This document shows positions 55,795 through 64,000 of a stretch of DNA of 64,000 nt, piece by piece; position 1 is the stretch's first letter; every line of letters starts with the position of its first letter. Origin of the DNA: Mycobacterium sp. 852002-51971_SCH5477799-a (lineage in GTDB: Bacteria; Actinomycetota; Actinomycetes; Mycobacteriales; Mycobacteriaceae); contig NZ_LZIF01000087.1 of assembly GCF_001667145.1 (NCBI RefSeq), forward strand, positions 100,486-164,485, in the 5' to 3' direction. The position numbers were made by a program, and so were the translations under genes. The notes beneath the pieces were generated by a model, which made no database searches, had not been told where the DNA came from, and saw only the letters and a program-made list of their open reading frames with translations.

Positions 55795-56981
55795 GAGTGC
55801 CCCCCGCCGCGCCTGCGCTCCTGCGCGTCCAACACCCGGTCGCGCTGGGCCGGCGTCTGCGCCAGCTGAACCACCGTGCGCGCCAGCATGATCGCGCCCT
55901 CGACGACCGCGCGGTCGGCGCTGGGACCCGCGGCGGCGTCGGCGAAGGCGCGCTGGTGAACCATGGCGCCCCCGGCGTCGACCCCGACCACCGGGTGGAT
56001 CCCCGGCAGCACGTGCGTGACGTTGCCCATGTCGGTGCTGCCCATGGGCAGCGCCGCCTCGTACTCGCGGGCCACCGGCTCGCGGCCGAGCCGGCACATC
56101 TCGTCACGGAAGGTGTCGGCCAACCATTGGTCGGGCTTCAGTTCGTCATACGGCGGTGCGGGAATGTCGATCTCGTATTCGCAGCCGGTGCCCAGCGCGC
56201 CCGCGGCGAAGCAGGCGTACATCCTGCCCTCCAGCTCGCGCAGCGAATCCGCTTCGACCGCCCGCATCGCGTACTGGAGCGCCGCGTGCCCCGGGATGAC
56301 GTTGACTGCCTGGCCGCCGTTGGTGACGATCCCGTGCACCAGCTGCCCGGGCGCCAGTTGCTGGCGCAGCAGCCCGATGGCCACCTGTGCGACCGTGACC
56401 GCGTCGACGGCATTGATGCCCAGGTGCGGCGCGACGGCCGCGTGGGACTCCTTGCCGCGGTAGTTCACCGTCGCCTCGGACAGGGCCAGCGAGCGGGCCC
56501 CGGCGATGTCGGCGGGGCCTGGGTGGAGCATGACCGCCGCGGCGATGTCGTCGAAGACCCCGGCCTTGAGTAACAACGCCTTGCCGCCGCCGGCCTCCTC
56601 GGCCGGCGTCCCTAGCAGCGACACCCGCAGCCCGAGGTCGTCGGCCACCTCGGCGAGCGCCAGGGCGGTCCCCACCGCCGACGCCGCGATGATGTTGTGG
56701 CCGCAGGCGTGGCCGATCTCGGGCAGCGCGTCGTACTCGGCGCAGATCCCGATGGTCAGTGGCCCGCTGCCGAAGTCGGCGCGAAAGGCGGTGTCCAGGC
56801 CGCCGGCTGCCGCGGTGATGTCGAAGCCGCGCTCTGCGACCAGCGCCTGCGCCTTGGCGCAGCTGCGATGCTCGGCGAAGGCCAGCTCGGGCTCGGCGTG
56901 GATGTCATGGGACAACTCGACCAGCTCGGCACCACGCCGCCGCACGACATCTTCGACGCTGTCTAACGGGGTGATGGGCAC
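55791..56981 (-). CDS. amiB1: M20-family amidohydrolase
   Basis: 396 residues (M. tuberculosis AmiB1 394). HDIHAEPELAFAEHRS, ICAEYDALPEIGHACGHN and LGTPAEEAGGGKALLLKA carry the metal and catalytic residues, and AALPMGSTDMGNVTHVLPG the C-terminal His-type motif. GTG start at 56981 preferred because of homologue length; the frame is open a little further upstream. First gene of the pair with amiA1. Substrate unknown. Confidence 0.9.
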   Translation of the reverse strand: MPITPLDSVEDVVRRRGAELVELSHDIHAEPELAFAEHRSCAKAQALVAERGFDITAAAGGLDTAFRADFGSGPLTIGICAEYDALPEIGHACGHNIIAASAVGTALALAEVADDLGLRVSLLGTPAEEAGGGKALLLKAGVFDDIAAAVMLHPGPADIAGARSLALSEATVNYRGKESHAAVAPHLGINAVDAVTVAQVAIGLLRQQLAPGQLVHGIVTNGGQAVNVIPGHAALQYAMRAVEADSLRELEGRMYACFAAGALGTGCEYEIDIPAPPYDELKPDQWLADTFRDEMCRLGREPVAREYEAALPMGSTDMGNVTHVLPGIHPVVGVDAGGAMVHQRAFADAAAGPSADRAVVEGAIMLARTVVQLAQTPAQRDRVLDAQERRRGGGHS

Positions 56982-57028
56982 TCTCGCAGTATGTCGCAGT
57001 GTGCGATCAGGGCCCAACCCCGTCGGGG

Positions 57029-57703
57029 CTACACCAGCCCGGCGATGAACCCCGCCGCCTGGCCGGGGTAGGGCGGTGCGGAGTAGTCGTGGTGCGCATC
57101 GCGGTCACGGCCGCCGACGACGCAGACGGGATCGCCCTCGCTGCACAGGTCGATGGCGCGGCCGGCGAACGCACCAGTCGACGACAGCGGCGTGTTGAAG
57201 CGGTTGCCGGGGTTACCGAACACCGCGACCGCCCGGATCTTGCCGGCGAGACCGGGATCCAGCGCCGGAGCCGAGCCAAAGTTGCCGATGCGCTGGCCCA
57301 CCGGCGGCACCCCCGCGAGCATCGAGACCGCGGCGGCGCCCTGCGAGAAGCCGCCCAGCACCAGCCGCGTGGACGGGCATTGGTCGACCATCTGCGCGAT
57401 GTGGTCGCGCGCGTCGTTCGCGCCGTCGGCGGTGGTCAGGAAGTTGTAGCTGGCCGGGTAGTTCACCGCGTAGGAGTCGACGTTGCGCGATCCCAGCGCG
57501 GGCTGCAGCGCGCCGAACAGCGCGTCGCCCACCGCCCCCAGGCCGGGCGGCTCGGCGGTACCGCGGATGAAGATGAGTTGCACGTCGGGGCAGTCCGCTT
57601 TGGCCGACGGCGCCGGGCCGAATGTGATCGAAACCACCGACAGCACAACACCGACGGCAACCCCCATGACCGGACCAACCACCGGCCACCTACCAAGATT
57701 CAT
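57029..57703 (-). CDS. Secreted cutinase
   Basis: 224 residues. Signal peptide with TM-like helix (5-32), cleavage near AKA-DCP; mature protein with four Cys. Cutinase fold: FIRGTAEPPGLG oxyanion region, nucleophile GGFSQGAAAV near residue 118, catalytic Asp in EGDPVCVVG and His in HHDYS. Cutinase-like esterases act on lipids in mycobacteria. ATG 57703 with AGGA upstream. It interrupts the amiB1-deoD neighbours known from M. tuberculosis. Confidence 0.9.
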   Translation of the reverse strand: MNLGRWPVVGPVMGVAVGVVLSVVSITFGPAPSAKADCPDVQLIFIRGTAEPPGLGAVGDALFGALQPALGSRNVDSYAVNYPASYNFLTTADGANDARDHIAQMVDQCPSTRLVLGGFSQGAAAVSMLAGVPPVGQRIGNFGSAPALDPGLAGKIRAVAVFGNPGNRFNTPLSSTGAFAGRAIDLCSEGDPVCVVGGRDRDAHHDYSAPPYPGQAAGFIAGLV

Positions 57704-57826
57704 AAGGCAAATCCTGACACATAGCGGGGACACCGTCGCACGGCCAGCTTCGATCGACCCGCGGGGGCCAGGTGCGATCGCCCCGCCCCTCACTCGCGCC
57801 GCTATCGGCGCTCGGCGTCGCGCGGC

Positions 57827-57832
57827 TAGGCT
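57827..57832 (+). promoter_or_regulatory. -10 element of deoD (leaderless)
   Basis: TAGGCT ends 8 nt before the GTG at 57841; no ribosome site. Confidence 0.45.
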
Positions 57833-57840
57833 CCCCGACT

Positions 57841-58656
57841 GTGACCGAAACCCCGTCGGACCCAGGCGACCTCGCTCGCCGGGCAGCCGAGGTCATCGCC
57901 GAACGCACCGGAATCGCCGAACACGACGTCGCCATCGTGCTCGGATCGGGCTGGCCGCCTGCGGTCGCGGCGCTCGGCACACCCACCACCGTGCTGGCCC
58001 AGGCCGAGCTCCCCGGCTTTGCCCCGCCCACCGCGGTCGGGCATACCGGCGAGCTGTTGTCGATGCGCATCGGTGCACACCGGGTGCTGGTGCTGATCGG
58101 CCGCATCCACGCCTACGAGGGCCACGACCTGTGTCATGTTGTGCACGCGGTGCGGGCGGCCTGCGCGGCCGGCGTACGCGCCGTGGTGCTCACCAACGCG
58201 GCGGGCGGCCTGCGTCAGGACATGGCCGTCGGCGAACCCGTGCTGATCAGCGACCACCTGAACCTGACGGCCCGGTCCCCGTTGGTCGGCCCGCAGTTCG
58301 TGGACCTGACCGACGCCTACTCGCCGCGGCTGCGTGCGCTCGCCCGCCAAGCCGATCCCTCGCTGACCGAAGGCGTCTACGCCGGGCTGCCCGGCCCGCA
58401 CTACGAGACACCCGCCGAGATCCGGATGCTGCGCACGCTGGGCGCCGACCTGGTGGGCATGTCGACGGTGCACGAGACCATCGCGGCCCGGGCGGCAGGC
58501 GCCGAGGTGCTGGGGGTGTCGCTGGTGACCAACCTGGCCGCCGGCATCAGCGGCGAACCGCTGAGCCACACCGAGGTGCTGGCCGCCGGCGCCGCGGCCG
58601 CCACCCGGATGGGGGCGCTGCTGGCCTTGATCCTTTCTGAACTCCCCCGCTTCTAG
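57841..58656 (+). CDS. deoD: Purine nucleoside phosphorylase
   Basis: 271 residues (M. tuberculosis 268). Trimeric PNP class: phosphate loop [10 protein letters not shown] at about 38, [18 protein letters not shown] near 85, [29 protein letters not shown] and [11 protein letters not shown] with the purine-binding Asn. Phosphorolysis of (deoxy)inosine and guanosine for salvage. GTG start. 4 bp before pmmB, so an operon; upp for pyrimidine salvage lies downstream on the other strand. Confidence 0.94.
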   Translation: MTETPSDPGDLARRAAEVIAERTGIAEHDVAIVLGSGWPPAVAALGTPTTVLAQAELPGFAPPTAVGHTGELLSMRIGAHRVLVLIGRIHAYEGHDLCHVVHAVRAACAAGVRAVVLTNAAGGLRQDMAVGEPVLISDHLNLTARSPLVGPQFVDLTDAYSPRLRALARQADPSLTEGVYAGLPGPHYETPAEIRMLRTLGADLVGMSTVHETIAARAAGAEVLGVSLVTNLAAGISGEPLSHTEVLAAGAAAATRMGALLALILSELPRF

Positions 58657-58660
58657 GGCC

Positions 58661-60241
58661 ATGACGCCCGAGGAGTGGATCGCCCACGATCCCGACCCGG
58701 CGACGGCGGCCGAGCTCGCCGCGTGCGACCCCGACGAACTCGCCGAGCGGTTCGCCCGCCCCCTGATGTTCGGCACGGCGGGCCTGCGCGGGCCGGTGCG
58801 CGGCGGACCGGACGCCATGAACGTCGCCGTGGTCTCGCGGGCGACCTGGGCCGTCGCACAAGTACTGATCGCGCGCGGCCTGCACCGCTCGTCGGTGATC
58901 GTGGGACGCGACGCCCGGCACGGCTCGGCCGTATTCGCCACGGTAACCGCCGAAGTGCTTGCCGCCCAGGAGTTCTCCGTGCTGCTGCTGCCCGGTTCGG
59001 TGCCCACGCCGGTGCTGGCGTTCGCGGTGCGGCATACGGGTGCGGCGGCCGGGATCCAGATCACCGCATCGCACAACCCACCCGCCGACAACGGTTACAA
59101 GGTGTACCTCGACGGCGGCATCCAGATCGTCTCCCCCACCGACCGCGAGATCGAGGCCGCGATGGCCGGCGCCCCGCCCGCCGACCAGATCGACAGGGCC
59201 CCCGTCGAACCCGCGCAAACCGATCTCGTCAAGCGTTACATCGAGCGGGCCGCGGGGTTGCGGCGCGGAATCGGGTCGGTGCGGGTCGCGCTGACCGCGC
59301 TGCACGGGGTGGGCGGTGCGGTGGCCGTCGAGACGTTGCACCGCGCGGGGTTCGTCGAAGTGCACTCCGTCGCAACGCAATTCGCACCCGACCCGGATTT
59401 TCCCACGGTCGCGTTTCCCAATCCCGAGGAGCCCGGCGCCGCCGACGCGCTGCTGGACCTGGCCGCGGACGTCGGCGCCGACGTGGCGATCGCGCTCGAT
59501 CCCGACGCGGATCGATGCGCCGTCGGCGTCAAAGACGGGCCGCGCTGGCGGATGCTGTCCGGTGACGAAACCGGTTGGCTGCTGGGCGATTACCTACTGT
59601 CGATGACTCAGGCGGATAAACCGGTGGTGGCCAGCACGGTGGTGTCGTCGCGGATGCTGTCGGCCATCGCCGCGCGCTACGGCGCCGTCCACGTCGAAAC
59701 CCTCACCGGCTTCAAGTGGCTGGCCCGCGCCGACGCGAAAGTGCCGGGAGGCACGCTGATCTACGCCTACGAGGAAGCGATCGGGCACTGCGTCGACCCG
59801 GCGGCCGTGCGCGACAAGGACGGCATCAGCGCCGCGGTGCTGGTGTGCGACCTGGTGGCCACGGCGATGCGGCAGGGCCGTTCGGTCCGCAACCTGCTCG
59901 ACGACCTGGCCCGGCGGTACGGGGTGCACGACGTCGCCGCGGTGTCGCGCCGGGTCGCCGACGCCACGGAGGCGGCCGGACTGATGCGGCGGTGGCGGGC
60001 GGACCCTCCGAAGACACTGGCCGGTTACGCCGCGACCCTCACCGACATCACCGACGCGCTGATCTTCACCGCAGGAGACGAGGACACGTCGATCAGGCTG
60101 GTGGTGCGGCCTTCCGGGACCGAGCCGAAGTTGAAGTGCTACTTGGAGATTCGTGCTGCGGTGTACGACGACCTGGACTCTTCGCGGCGGCGCGCCGGCG
60201 CCCTGCGCGAGGCGCTGATCGCTGCTGTGCGGAGCTGGTGA
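58661..60241 (+). CDS. pmmB: Phosphomannomutase / phosphopentomutase-like
   Basis: 526 residues (M. tuberculosis PmmB 534). Alpha-D-phosphohexomutase fold: phosphoserine in [13 protein letters not shown] near residue 137, metal loop [13 protein letters not shown] near 283, sugar loop [10 protein letters not shown] near 370 and phosphate-binding [12 protein letters not shown] at the C-terminus. The deoD neighbour suggests a phosphopentomutase role (ribose-1-phosphate to ribose-5-phosphate); the name follows M. tuberculosis. Its last 149 bp overlap an extension of the convergent upp gene. Confidence 0.92.
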   Translation: MTPEEWIAHDPDPATAAELAACDPDELAERFARPLMFGTAGLRGPVRGGPDAMNVAVVSRATWAVAQVLIARGLHRSSVIVGRDARHGSAVFATVTAEVLAAQEFSVLLLPGSVPTPVLAFAVRHTGAAAGIQITASHNPPADNGYKVYLDGGIQIVSPTDREIEAAMAGAPPADQIDRAPVEPAQTDLVKRYIERAAGLRRGIGSVRVALTALHGVGGAVAVETLHRAGFVEVHSVATQFAPDPDFPTVAFPNPEEPGAADALLDLAADVGADVAIALDPDADRCAVGVKDGPRWRMLSGDETGWLLGDYLLSMTQADKPVVASTVVSSRMLSAIAARYGAVHVETLTGFKWLARADAKVPGGTLIYAYEEAIGHCVDPAAVRDKDGISAAVLVCDLVATAMRQGRSVRNLLDDLARRYGVHDVAAVSRRVADATEAAGLMRRWRADPPKTLAGYAATLTDITDALIFTAGDEDTSIRLVVRPSGTEPKLKCYLEIRAAVYDDLDSSRRRAGALREALIAAVRSW

Positions 60242-60866
60242 ACAGGTTGGGCCCGAATTGACGGTCGCCGGCATCGCCGAGACCCGGCACGATATAAGCC
60301 GACTTGTTCAGCCCCTTGTCGACCGCGGCGCAGAACACTCGCGCGTCCGGCGCCGCTTTCTTCACCGCCGCAAGGCCTTCGGGAGCCGCCACCACACAGA
60401 GCACGGTGATATCGGTTGCGCCGCGGCGCTGTAGCAGGCCGATGGTGTGTGCCATCGACCCGCCGGTAGCCAGCATGGGATCGAGGACGATCACCGGTCG
60501 GCCCGCAAGCTTGCGCGGCAACGCCTCCAGATACGGCACCGGCACGTGGGTTTCCTCGTCGCGGGCGACGCCGACGAATCCCGCTTCCGCGTCCGGTATC
60601 GCGGCGTGCGCGGCGTCGAGCATGCCCAGCCCGGCCCGCAGCACCGGCACCAGCAGCGGCGGCTTGACCAAGCGCGTCCCGACGGCCGAGGCTACTGGGG
60701 TGCGAATCTTCACCGACTTTCGCGCCGCATCCCGGCTGGCCTCGTAGACCAGCATCAGCGTCAGCTCACGCAGCGCGGCGCGAAAGCCGGCGTTATCGGT
60801 GCGTTCGTCACGCAGTACCGTCAGCCGGGCGGCGGCCAGCGGATGGTCGATGACGCGAATTTCCAT
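60093..60866 (-). CDS. upp: Uracil phosphoribosyltransferase with C-terminal extension
   Basis: 257 residues from ATG 60866. Core (1-207): [20 protein letters not shown], the PRPP loop [14 protein letters not shown] with acidic pair, and [16 protein letters not shown]. Related proteins end just after FGP. Here there is no stop after FGPN: the frame continues 50 residues ([10 protein letters not shown]... ending KAAPPA), Arg/Ser/Pro-rich, lying antisense to the last 149 bp of pmmB. The core enzyme makes UMP from uracil and PRPP. Divergent from sapM. Confidence 0.93.
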   Translation of the reverse strand: MEIRVIDHPLAAARLTVLRDERTDNAGFRAALRELTLMLVYEASRDAARKSVKIRTPVASAVGTRLVKPPLLVPVLRAGLGMLDAAHAAIPDAEAGFVGVARDEETHVPVPYLEALPRKLAGRPVIVLDPMLATGGSMAHTIGLLQRRGATDITVLCVVAAPEGLAAVKKAAPDARVFCAAVDKGLNKSAYIVPGLGDAGDRQFGPNLFTSSAQQRSAPRAGRRRAAAKSPGRRTPQHESPSSTSTSARSRKAAPPA

Positions 60867-60945
60867 GTGATAGAGGGTATATAACGATCGGGCTACGCCC
60901 TTCTGACACGCTCGCGCCGTCCCGGAAACCGGCTGCGCCCGTTCA

Positions 60946-60951
60946 TATACT
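60946..60951 (+). promoter_or_regulatory. -10 element of sapM (leaderless)
   Basis: TATACT ends 6 nt before the GTG at 60958; no ribosome site. Confidence 0.45.
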
Positions 60952-60957
60952 CCGGGC

Positions 60958-61851
60958 GTGTTGCGCGAAATTCGAGGTCCGATCGGAGGCGCGTATCGGG
61001 CCCTGCGGCTGCTGGGTGCGTGCGCGTTGGTGGCTTTGGCGGCCAGCCCGTTGACCCCGCGTATAGGCCTTGCGGCAGCGGCCATTCCGCAACCCGCGCA
61101 TGTCGTGATCGTGGTCGAGGAGAACCGCTCCGAGAACGGCATCATCGGGAACAAATCGGCGCCCTTCATCACCACACTGGCCGCCGGCGGCGCCAACATG
61201 ACCCAGTCGTTCGCCGAAACCCATCCCAGCGAACCGAATTATTTGGCGCTCTTCGCCGGCAATACGTTCGGGGTGACCAAGGACGTGTGCCCGGTCAACG
61301 GCGGCGCCGCACCGAACCTCGGCTCCGAATTACTCGCCGCGGGTTACACATTCGTCGGTTTCGCGGAGGGCCTGCCCGCGGTCGGCTCACCGGTCTGCAG
61401 CGCGGGCAAGTACGCGCGCAAGCATGTGCCGTGGGCCAACTTCACCAATGTGCCGGCCGCCAACTCGCTGCCGTTCTCCGCGTTCCCGATGGGCAACTAC
61501 TCCAGCCTGCCGACCGTCTCGTTCGTCATCCCCAACAACGACGACAACATGCACGACGGTTCGATCGCGCAGGCCGATTCCTGGCTGAACCGCGAACTGT
61601 CCGGATATGCGAACTGGGCGGTGGCCAACAACAGCCTGCTGATCGTGACGTTCGACGAGGACGACAACTCCAATGTTTCAGGCAACCGCAACCAGATCCC
61701 CACGGTGTTCTACGGAGCGCACATCCGTCCGGGCAACTACAGCGAACAGATCAACCACTACAACGTGCTGTCCACGGTGGAGCAGATGTACGGATTGCCC
61801 AAGACGGGCTATGCCGCCGGCGCCGCGCCTATCACCGATATCTGGGGCTAG
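60958..61851 (+). CDS. sapM: Secreted acid phosphatase SapM
   Basis: 297 residues (M. tuberculosis 299). Signal peptide 1-43; phosphoesterase superfamily with [52 protein letters not shown] metal residues and a DEDDN segment. In M. tuberculosis it is exported and removes phosphate from phosphatidylinositol 3-phosphate, blocking phagosome maturation. GTG start. Residues 110-130 and the C-terminal IWG match the homologue closely. Same strand as the following gene. Confidence 0.94.
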   Translation: MLREIRGPIGGAYRALRLLGACALVALAASPLTPRIGLAAAAIPQPAHVVIVVEENRSENGIIGNKSAPFITTLAAGGANMTQSFAETHPSEPNYLALFAGNTFGVTKDVCPVNGGAAPNLGSELLAAGYTFVGFAEGLPAVGSPVCSAGKYARKHVPWANFTNVPAANSLPFSAFPMGNYSSLPTVSFVIPNNDDNMHDGSIAQADSWLNRELSGYANWAVANNSLLIVTFDEDDNSNVSGNRNQIPTVFYGAHIRPGNYSEQINHYNVLSTVEQMYGLPKTGYAAGAAPITDIWG

Positions 61852-61887
61852 GTCTGATGGGCCGATAACGCGTTCGCCGGTCGTCGC

Positions 61888-61893
61888 TATTCT
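61888..61893 (+). promoter_or_regulatory. -10 element of the Rv3311-like gene (leaderless)
   Basis: TATTCT ends 7 nt before the ATG at 61901; no ribosome site. Confidence 0.4.
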
Positions 61894-61900
61894 GTGCCGC

Positions 61901-63205
61901 ATGGTTGCTGACCTCGTGCCGATCCGCCTGAGCCTGTCCGATGGTGACCGCTACACCGTGTGGGCACCCCGCTGGCGTGACTCCGGCGACGAGTGGGAGG
62001 CGTTCCTGGGCAAGGACGAGGACCTGTTCGCGTTCTCCTCCGTCGCCGACCTGGTCGCGTTCGTGCGCGCGGACGACGACAACGACTTGACCGACCACCC
62101 GGCATGGAAGGAGCTGCGGGCGGCACACGCGCACGCGTTCTCCCCCGCCGAAGACAAGCAGTTCGACCTGATCGCCGTCGAGGAGCTGGTGGCCGAGAAG
62201 CCCACCGAGGAGTCGGTGTCCGCGCTGGCCGGCGCGCTGGCCATCGTGTCGTCCATCGGATCGGTGTGCGAGCTGGCGGCGGTGTCGAAGTTCTTCAACG
62301 GCAACCCGAGCGTGGGCACCGTGTCCGGCGGAATCGAGCACTTCACCGGCAAGGCCGGCGCCAAACGCTGGCATGCGATCGCCGAGGTGATCGGGCGCAG
62401 CTGGGACGACGTGCTCGCCGCGATCGAGGACCTCGTCACCACCCCCGAGGTCGACTCCAAGCTGTCCGACAAGGCCGCCGACGAACTGGCCGAAGAGCGC
62501 GAAGAGGACGAGCCGGACAAGGACACCGACCCTGAGGACGCCGTCACCGAACAGACCGCAGAGGAGGTCACCGCGGACGACAACGCCGAGGCCGACGACG
62601 AGGACACCGAGGACGAGGACGACCGGGCGACCGGCGACACGGTGGTGCTGGGCGGCGATAAGGACTTCTGGGTGCAGGTCGGCATCGATCCGATCCGGAT
62701 CATGACGAGTTCGGGCACCTTCTACACGTTGCGCTGCTACCTGGACGACCAGCCGATCTTCCTGGGCCGCAACGGCCGCATCAGCGTCTTCACCTCCGAA
62801 CGCGCGCTGGCCCGCTACCTGGCCGACGAGCACGACCACGACCTGGCGGACCTGAGCACCTACGACGACATCCGCACAGCCGCGACCGACGGCTCCCTGG
62901 CGGTGGAGATCACCGAGGACAACATCTACGTGCTCAGCGGGCTGGCCGACGACCTGGCCGACGGACCGAATGCCGTGGATCGCGAGCAACTGGAACTCGC
63001 CGTCGAGGTGCTCCGCGACATCGGCGACTACTCCGAGGAGAGCACCGTCGACAAAGCGCTCGAGACCAGCAGGCCGCTGGGCAAGCTGGTGGCCGCCGTG
63101 CTCGAGCCGGACTCGGTGACCAAGCCGTCGCCGCCGTATGCCGCGGCGGTTCGCGAGTGGGAGAAACTGGAGCAATTCGTCGACGGGCGGCTGCGCCGCG
63201 AGTAG
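61901..63205 (+). CDS. Acidic conserved protein (Rv3311-like)
   Basis: 434 residues; the M. tuberculosis counterpart has about 420. N-terminal and C-terminal globular parts flank a low-complexity acidic stretch (about 195-245) made almost only of Asp, Glu, Thr and Ala. FFNGNPSVGTVSGGIEHFTG and VQVGIDPIRIMTSSGTFYTL are conserved-looking blocks. No signal peptide. I recognise no enzymatic motif; function unknown. The start ATG has leaderless spacing. Confidence 0.82.
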   Translation: MVADLVPIRLSLSDGDRYTVWAPRWRDSGDEWEAFLGKDEDLFAFSSVADLVAFVRADDDNDLTDHPAWKELRAAHAHAFSPAEDKQFDLIAVEELVAEKPTEESVSALAGALAIVSSIGSVCELAAVSKFFNGNPSVGTVSGGIEHFTGKAGAKRWHAIAEVIGRSWDDVLAAIEDLVTTPEVDSKLSDKAADELAEEREEDEPDKDTDPEDAVTEQTAEEVTADDNAEADDEDTEDEDDRATGDTVVLGGDKDFWVQVGIDPIRIMTSSGTFYTLRCYLDDQPIFLGRNGRISVFTSERALARYLADEHDHDLADLSTYDDIRTAATDGSLAVEITEDNIYVLSGLADDLADGPNAVDREQLELAVEVLRDIGDYSEESTVDKALETSRPLGKLVAAVLEPDSVTKPSPPYAAAVREWEKLEQFVDGRLRRE

Positions 63206-63250
63206 TGCCATCGTTTGACGGGCCGGGCTTGGACGGGAAGGTTGGATGAC

Positions 63251-64000
63251 GTGTCGCTTCCCGGTATCGGCCCGTTACCGCTCTACGGATTCCAGCGGCC
63301 CGCCCTGTTGTTGTTCGGGCTGGTGCCCCTGGCCCTACTGGCCCTCTACGTTGTGGTCCAGGCGCGGCGGCGCCAACGGCTGCACCGCTACACCGACACC
63401 CCCGTGGCGCAGTCGCCGTGGCGTCATCTCCCCATCGCCGTGTCGCTGCTGTGCCTGGCGTTGTTGACCATCGCGCTGGCCACGCCCACCCACGACATGC
63501 GCATCCCGCGCAACCGCGCCGTCATCATGCTGGTGATCGACATGTCCCAGTCCATGCGGGCGACGGACGTCGAACCCAACCGGCTCAAGGCGGCCGAACG
63601 GGCCGCGACCCAGTTCGCCGGTCAGCTGACGCCCGGCATCAACCTCGGGCTGGTCGGATTCGCCGGCACGCCCTATTTGCTGGTGCCACCGACCCCGCAG
63701 CACCAGACCACCATCGATGCCCTGAAGAAGCTCGATTTCGCCGACAGCACCGCGACCGGCGAAGCGATCTTCACCGCCCTGCACGCGATCAGCGCCACCG
63801 CGGTCGTCGGCGGCGACACCCCGCCGCCGGCGCGGATCGTGCTGGAGTCCGACGGTGCCGAGAACGTGCCGCTGGACCCCAACGCCCCGCAGGGGGCGTT
63901 CACCGCGGCCCGGGCCGCCAAGGCCGAGGGCGTGCAGATCTCGACGATCTCGTTCGGCACCCCGTACGGCACCGTCGACTACGAGGGCGCGACGATCTCT
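63251..64000 (+). CDS. von Willebrand A membrane protein, 3' part missing
   Basis: 250 residues present, GTG start with GGGAAGG about 9 nt upstream. Two hydrophobic segments (about 17-36, 57-77) precede a VWA domain with the MIDAS motif LVIDMSQSM near 95, Thr in STATGEAIF near 160 and Asp in LESDGAEN near 195. Closely resembles Rv1481, which in M. tuberculosis lies beside a MoxR-type ATPase gene in a different region, so this is a paralogue. The rest of the operon is past the window. Confidence 0.85.
   Translation, partial: MSLPGIGPLPLYGFQRPALLLFGLVPLALLALYVVVQARRRQRLHRYTDTPVAQSPWRHLPIAVSLLCLALLTIALATPTHDMRIPRNRAVIMLVIDMSQSMRATDVEPNRLKAAERAATQFAGQLTPGINLGLVGFAGTPYLLVPPTPQHQTTIDALKKLDFADSTATGEAIFTALHAISATAVVGGDTPPPARIVLESDGAENVPLDPNAPQGAFTAARAAKAEGVQISTISFGTPYGTVDYEGATIS

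Overview
The window is high-GC actinobacterial DNA and reads as a slow-growing mycobacterium. About two thirds of it keeps the gene order of the Mycobacterium tuberculosis Rv3266c-Rv3311 segment: rmlD, lcp1, pacL1-ctpC, fadE25, purE-purK, birA, accD5-accE5-maf-sseA, accA3, sigF-rsbW-usfY, lhr-nei2, lpqC, glpD2, lpdA, amiA1-amiB1, deoD, pmmB, upp and sapM. Protein lengths and motifs, two PPE genes, a cutinase, a 13E12-type HNH gene and a GC-rich intergenic repeat that I associate with M. avium complex genomes suggest that complex. The species call is inference; no rRNA or other marker is present.

Layout. 1-7676: cell-wall rhamnose and LCP genes, the zinc-efflux pair pacL1-ctpC, a methyltransferase and a family III CoA transferase. 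7682-15974: a phosphate block with pknD and pstS2 on the minus strand and pstB, two tandem pstS1 copies, pstC1 and pstA2 on the plus strand. In M. tuberculosis this block is Rv0931c-Rv0936, far from here. 15981-19215: an overlapping three-gene signalling operon (receiver-PP2C phosphatase, CHASE3 histidine kinase, stand-alone receiver). 19415-32778: acyl-CoA dehydrogenase, purine genes, biotin ligase, a flavin dehydrogenase with a TetR regulator, and the acyl-CoA carboxylase subunits with maf, sseA and a SufE-like gene. 32973-35756: a STAS protein, sigF, rsbW, a possible 31-residue membrane protein, usfY and a membrane protein. 36309-42382: TetR regulator, giant helicase lhr and nei2. 42407-48969: lpqC followed by an accessory stretch (DUF732, two PPE genes, a metallo-beta-lactamase-fold protein, a 13E12 HNH gene). 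49021-63205: pseudouridine synthase, glpD2, lpdA, esterase, amidohydrolases, cutinase, nucleoside salvage genes, sapM and an acidic protein. 63251 to the end: the start of a von Willebrand A membrane protein.

How it fits together. The PP2C-receiver protein and the STAS protein are the two kinds of component that act upstream of an RsbW/SigF partner switch, so much of a SigF input pathway may lie within about 20 kb. Around sigF I read three SigF-type promoters (GTTT-like -35, 15-16 bp, GGGTAT): two feed the minus-strand operon and one on the plus strand precedes the tiny hydrophobic ORF. Biotin ligase, AccA3, AccD5 and AccE5 make an acyl-CoA carboxylase set. Many starts have a TANNNT -10 element 6-8 nt upstream and no Shine-Dalgarno, pointing to leaderless mRNAs.

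I saw no tRNA, rRNA, CRISPR array, insertion sequence or prophage. Points most worth checking: the plus-strand small ORF with a SigF-type promoter, the SigF input module, PknD with Thr in place of the catalytic-loop Lys, the pstS1 duplication with a nearly identical 3' end, the read-through C-terminus of Upp, and a perfect SOS box over the start codon of the 13E12 gene.
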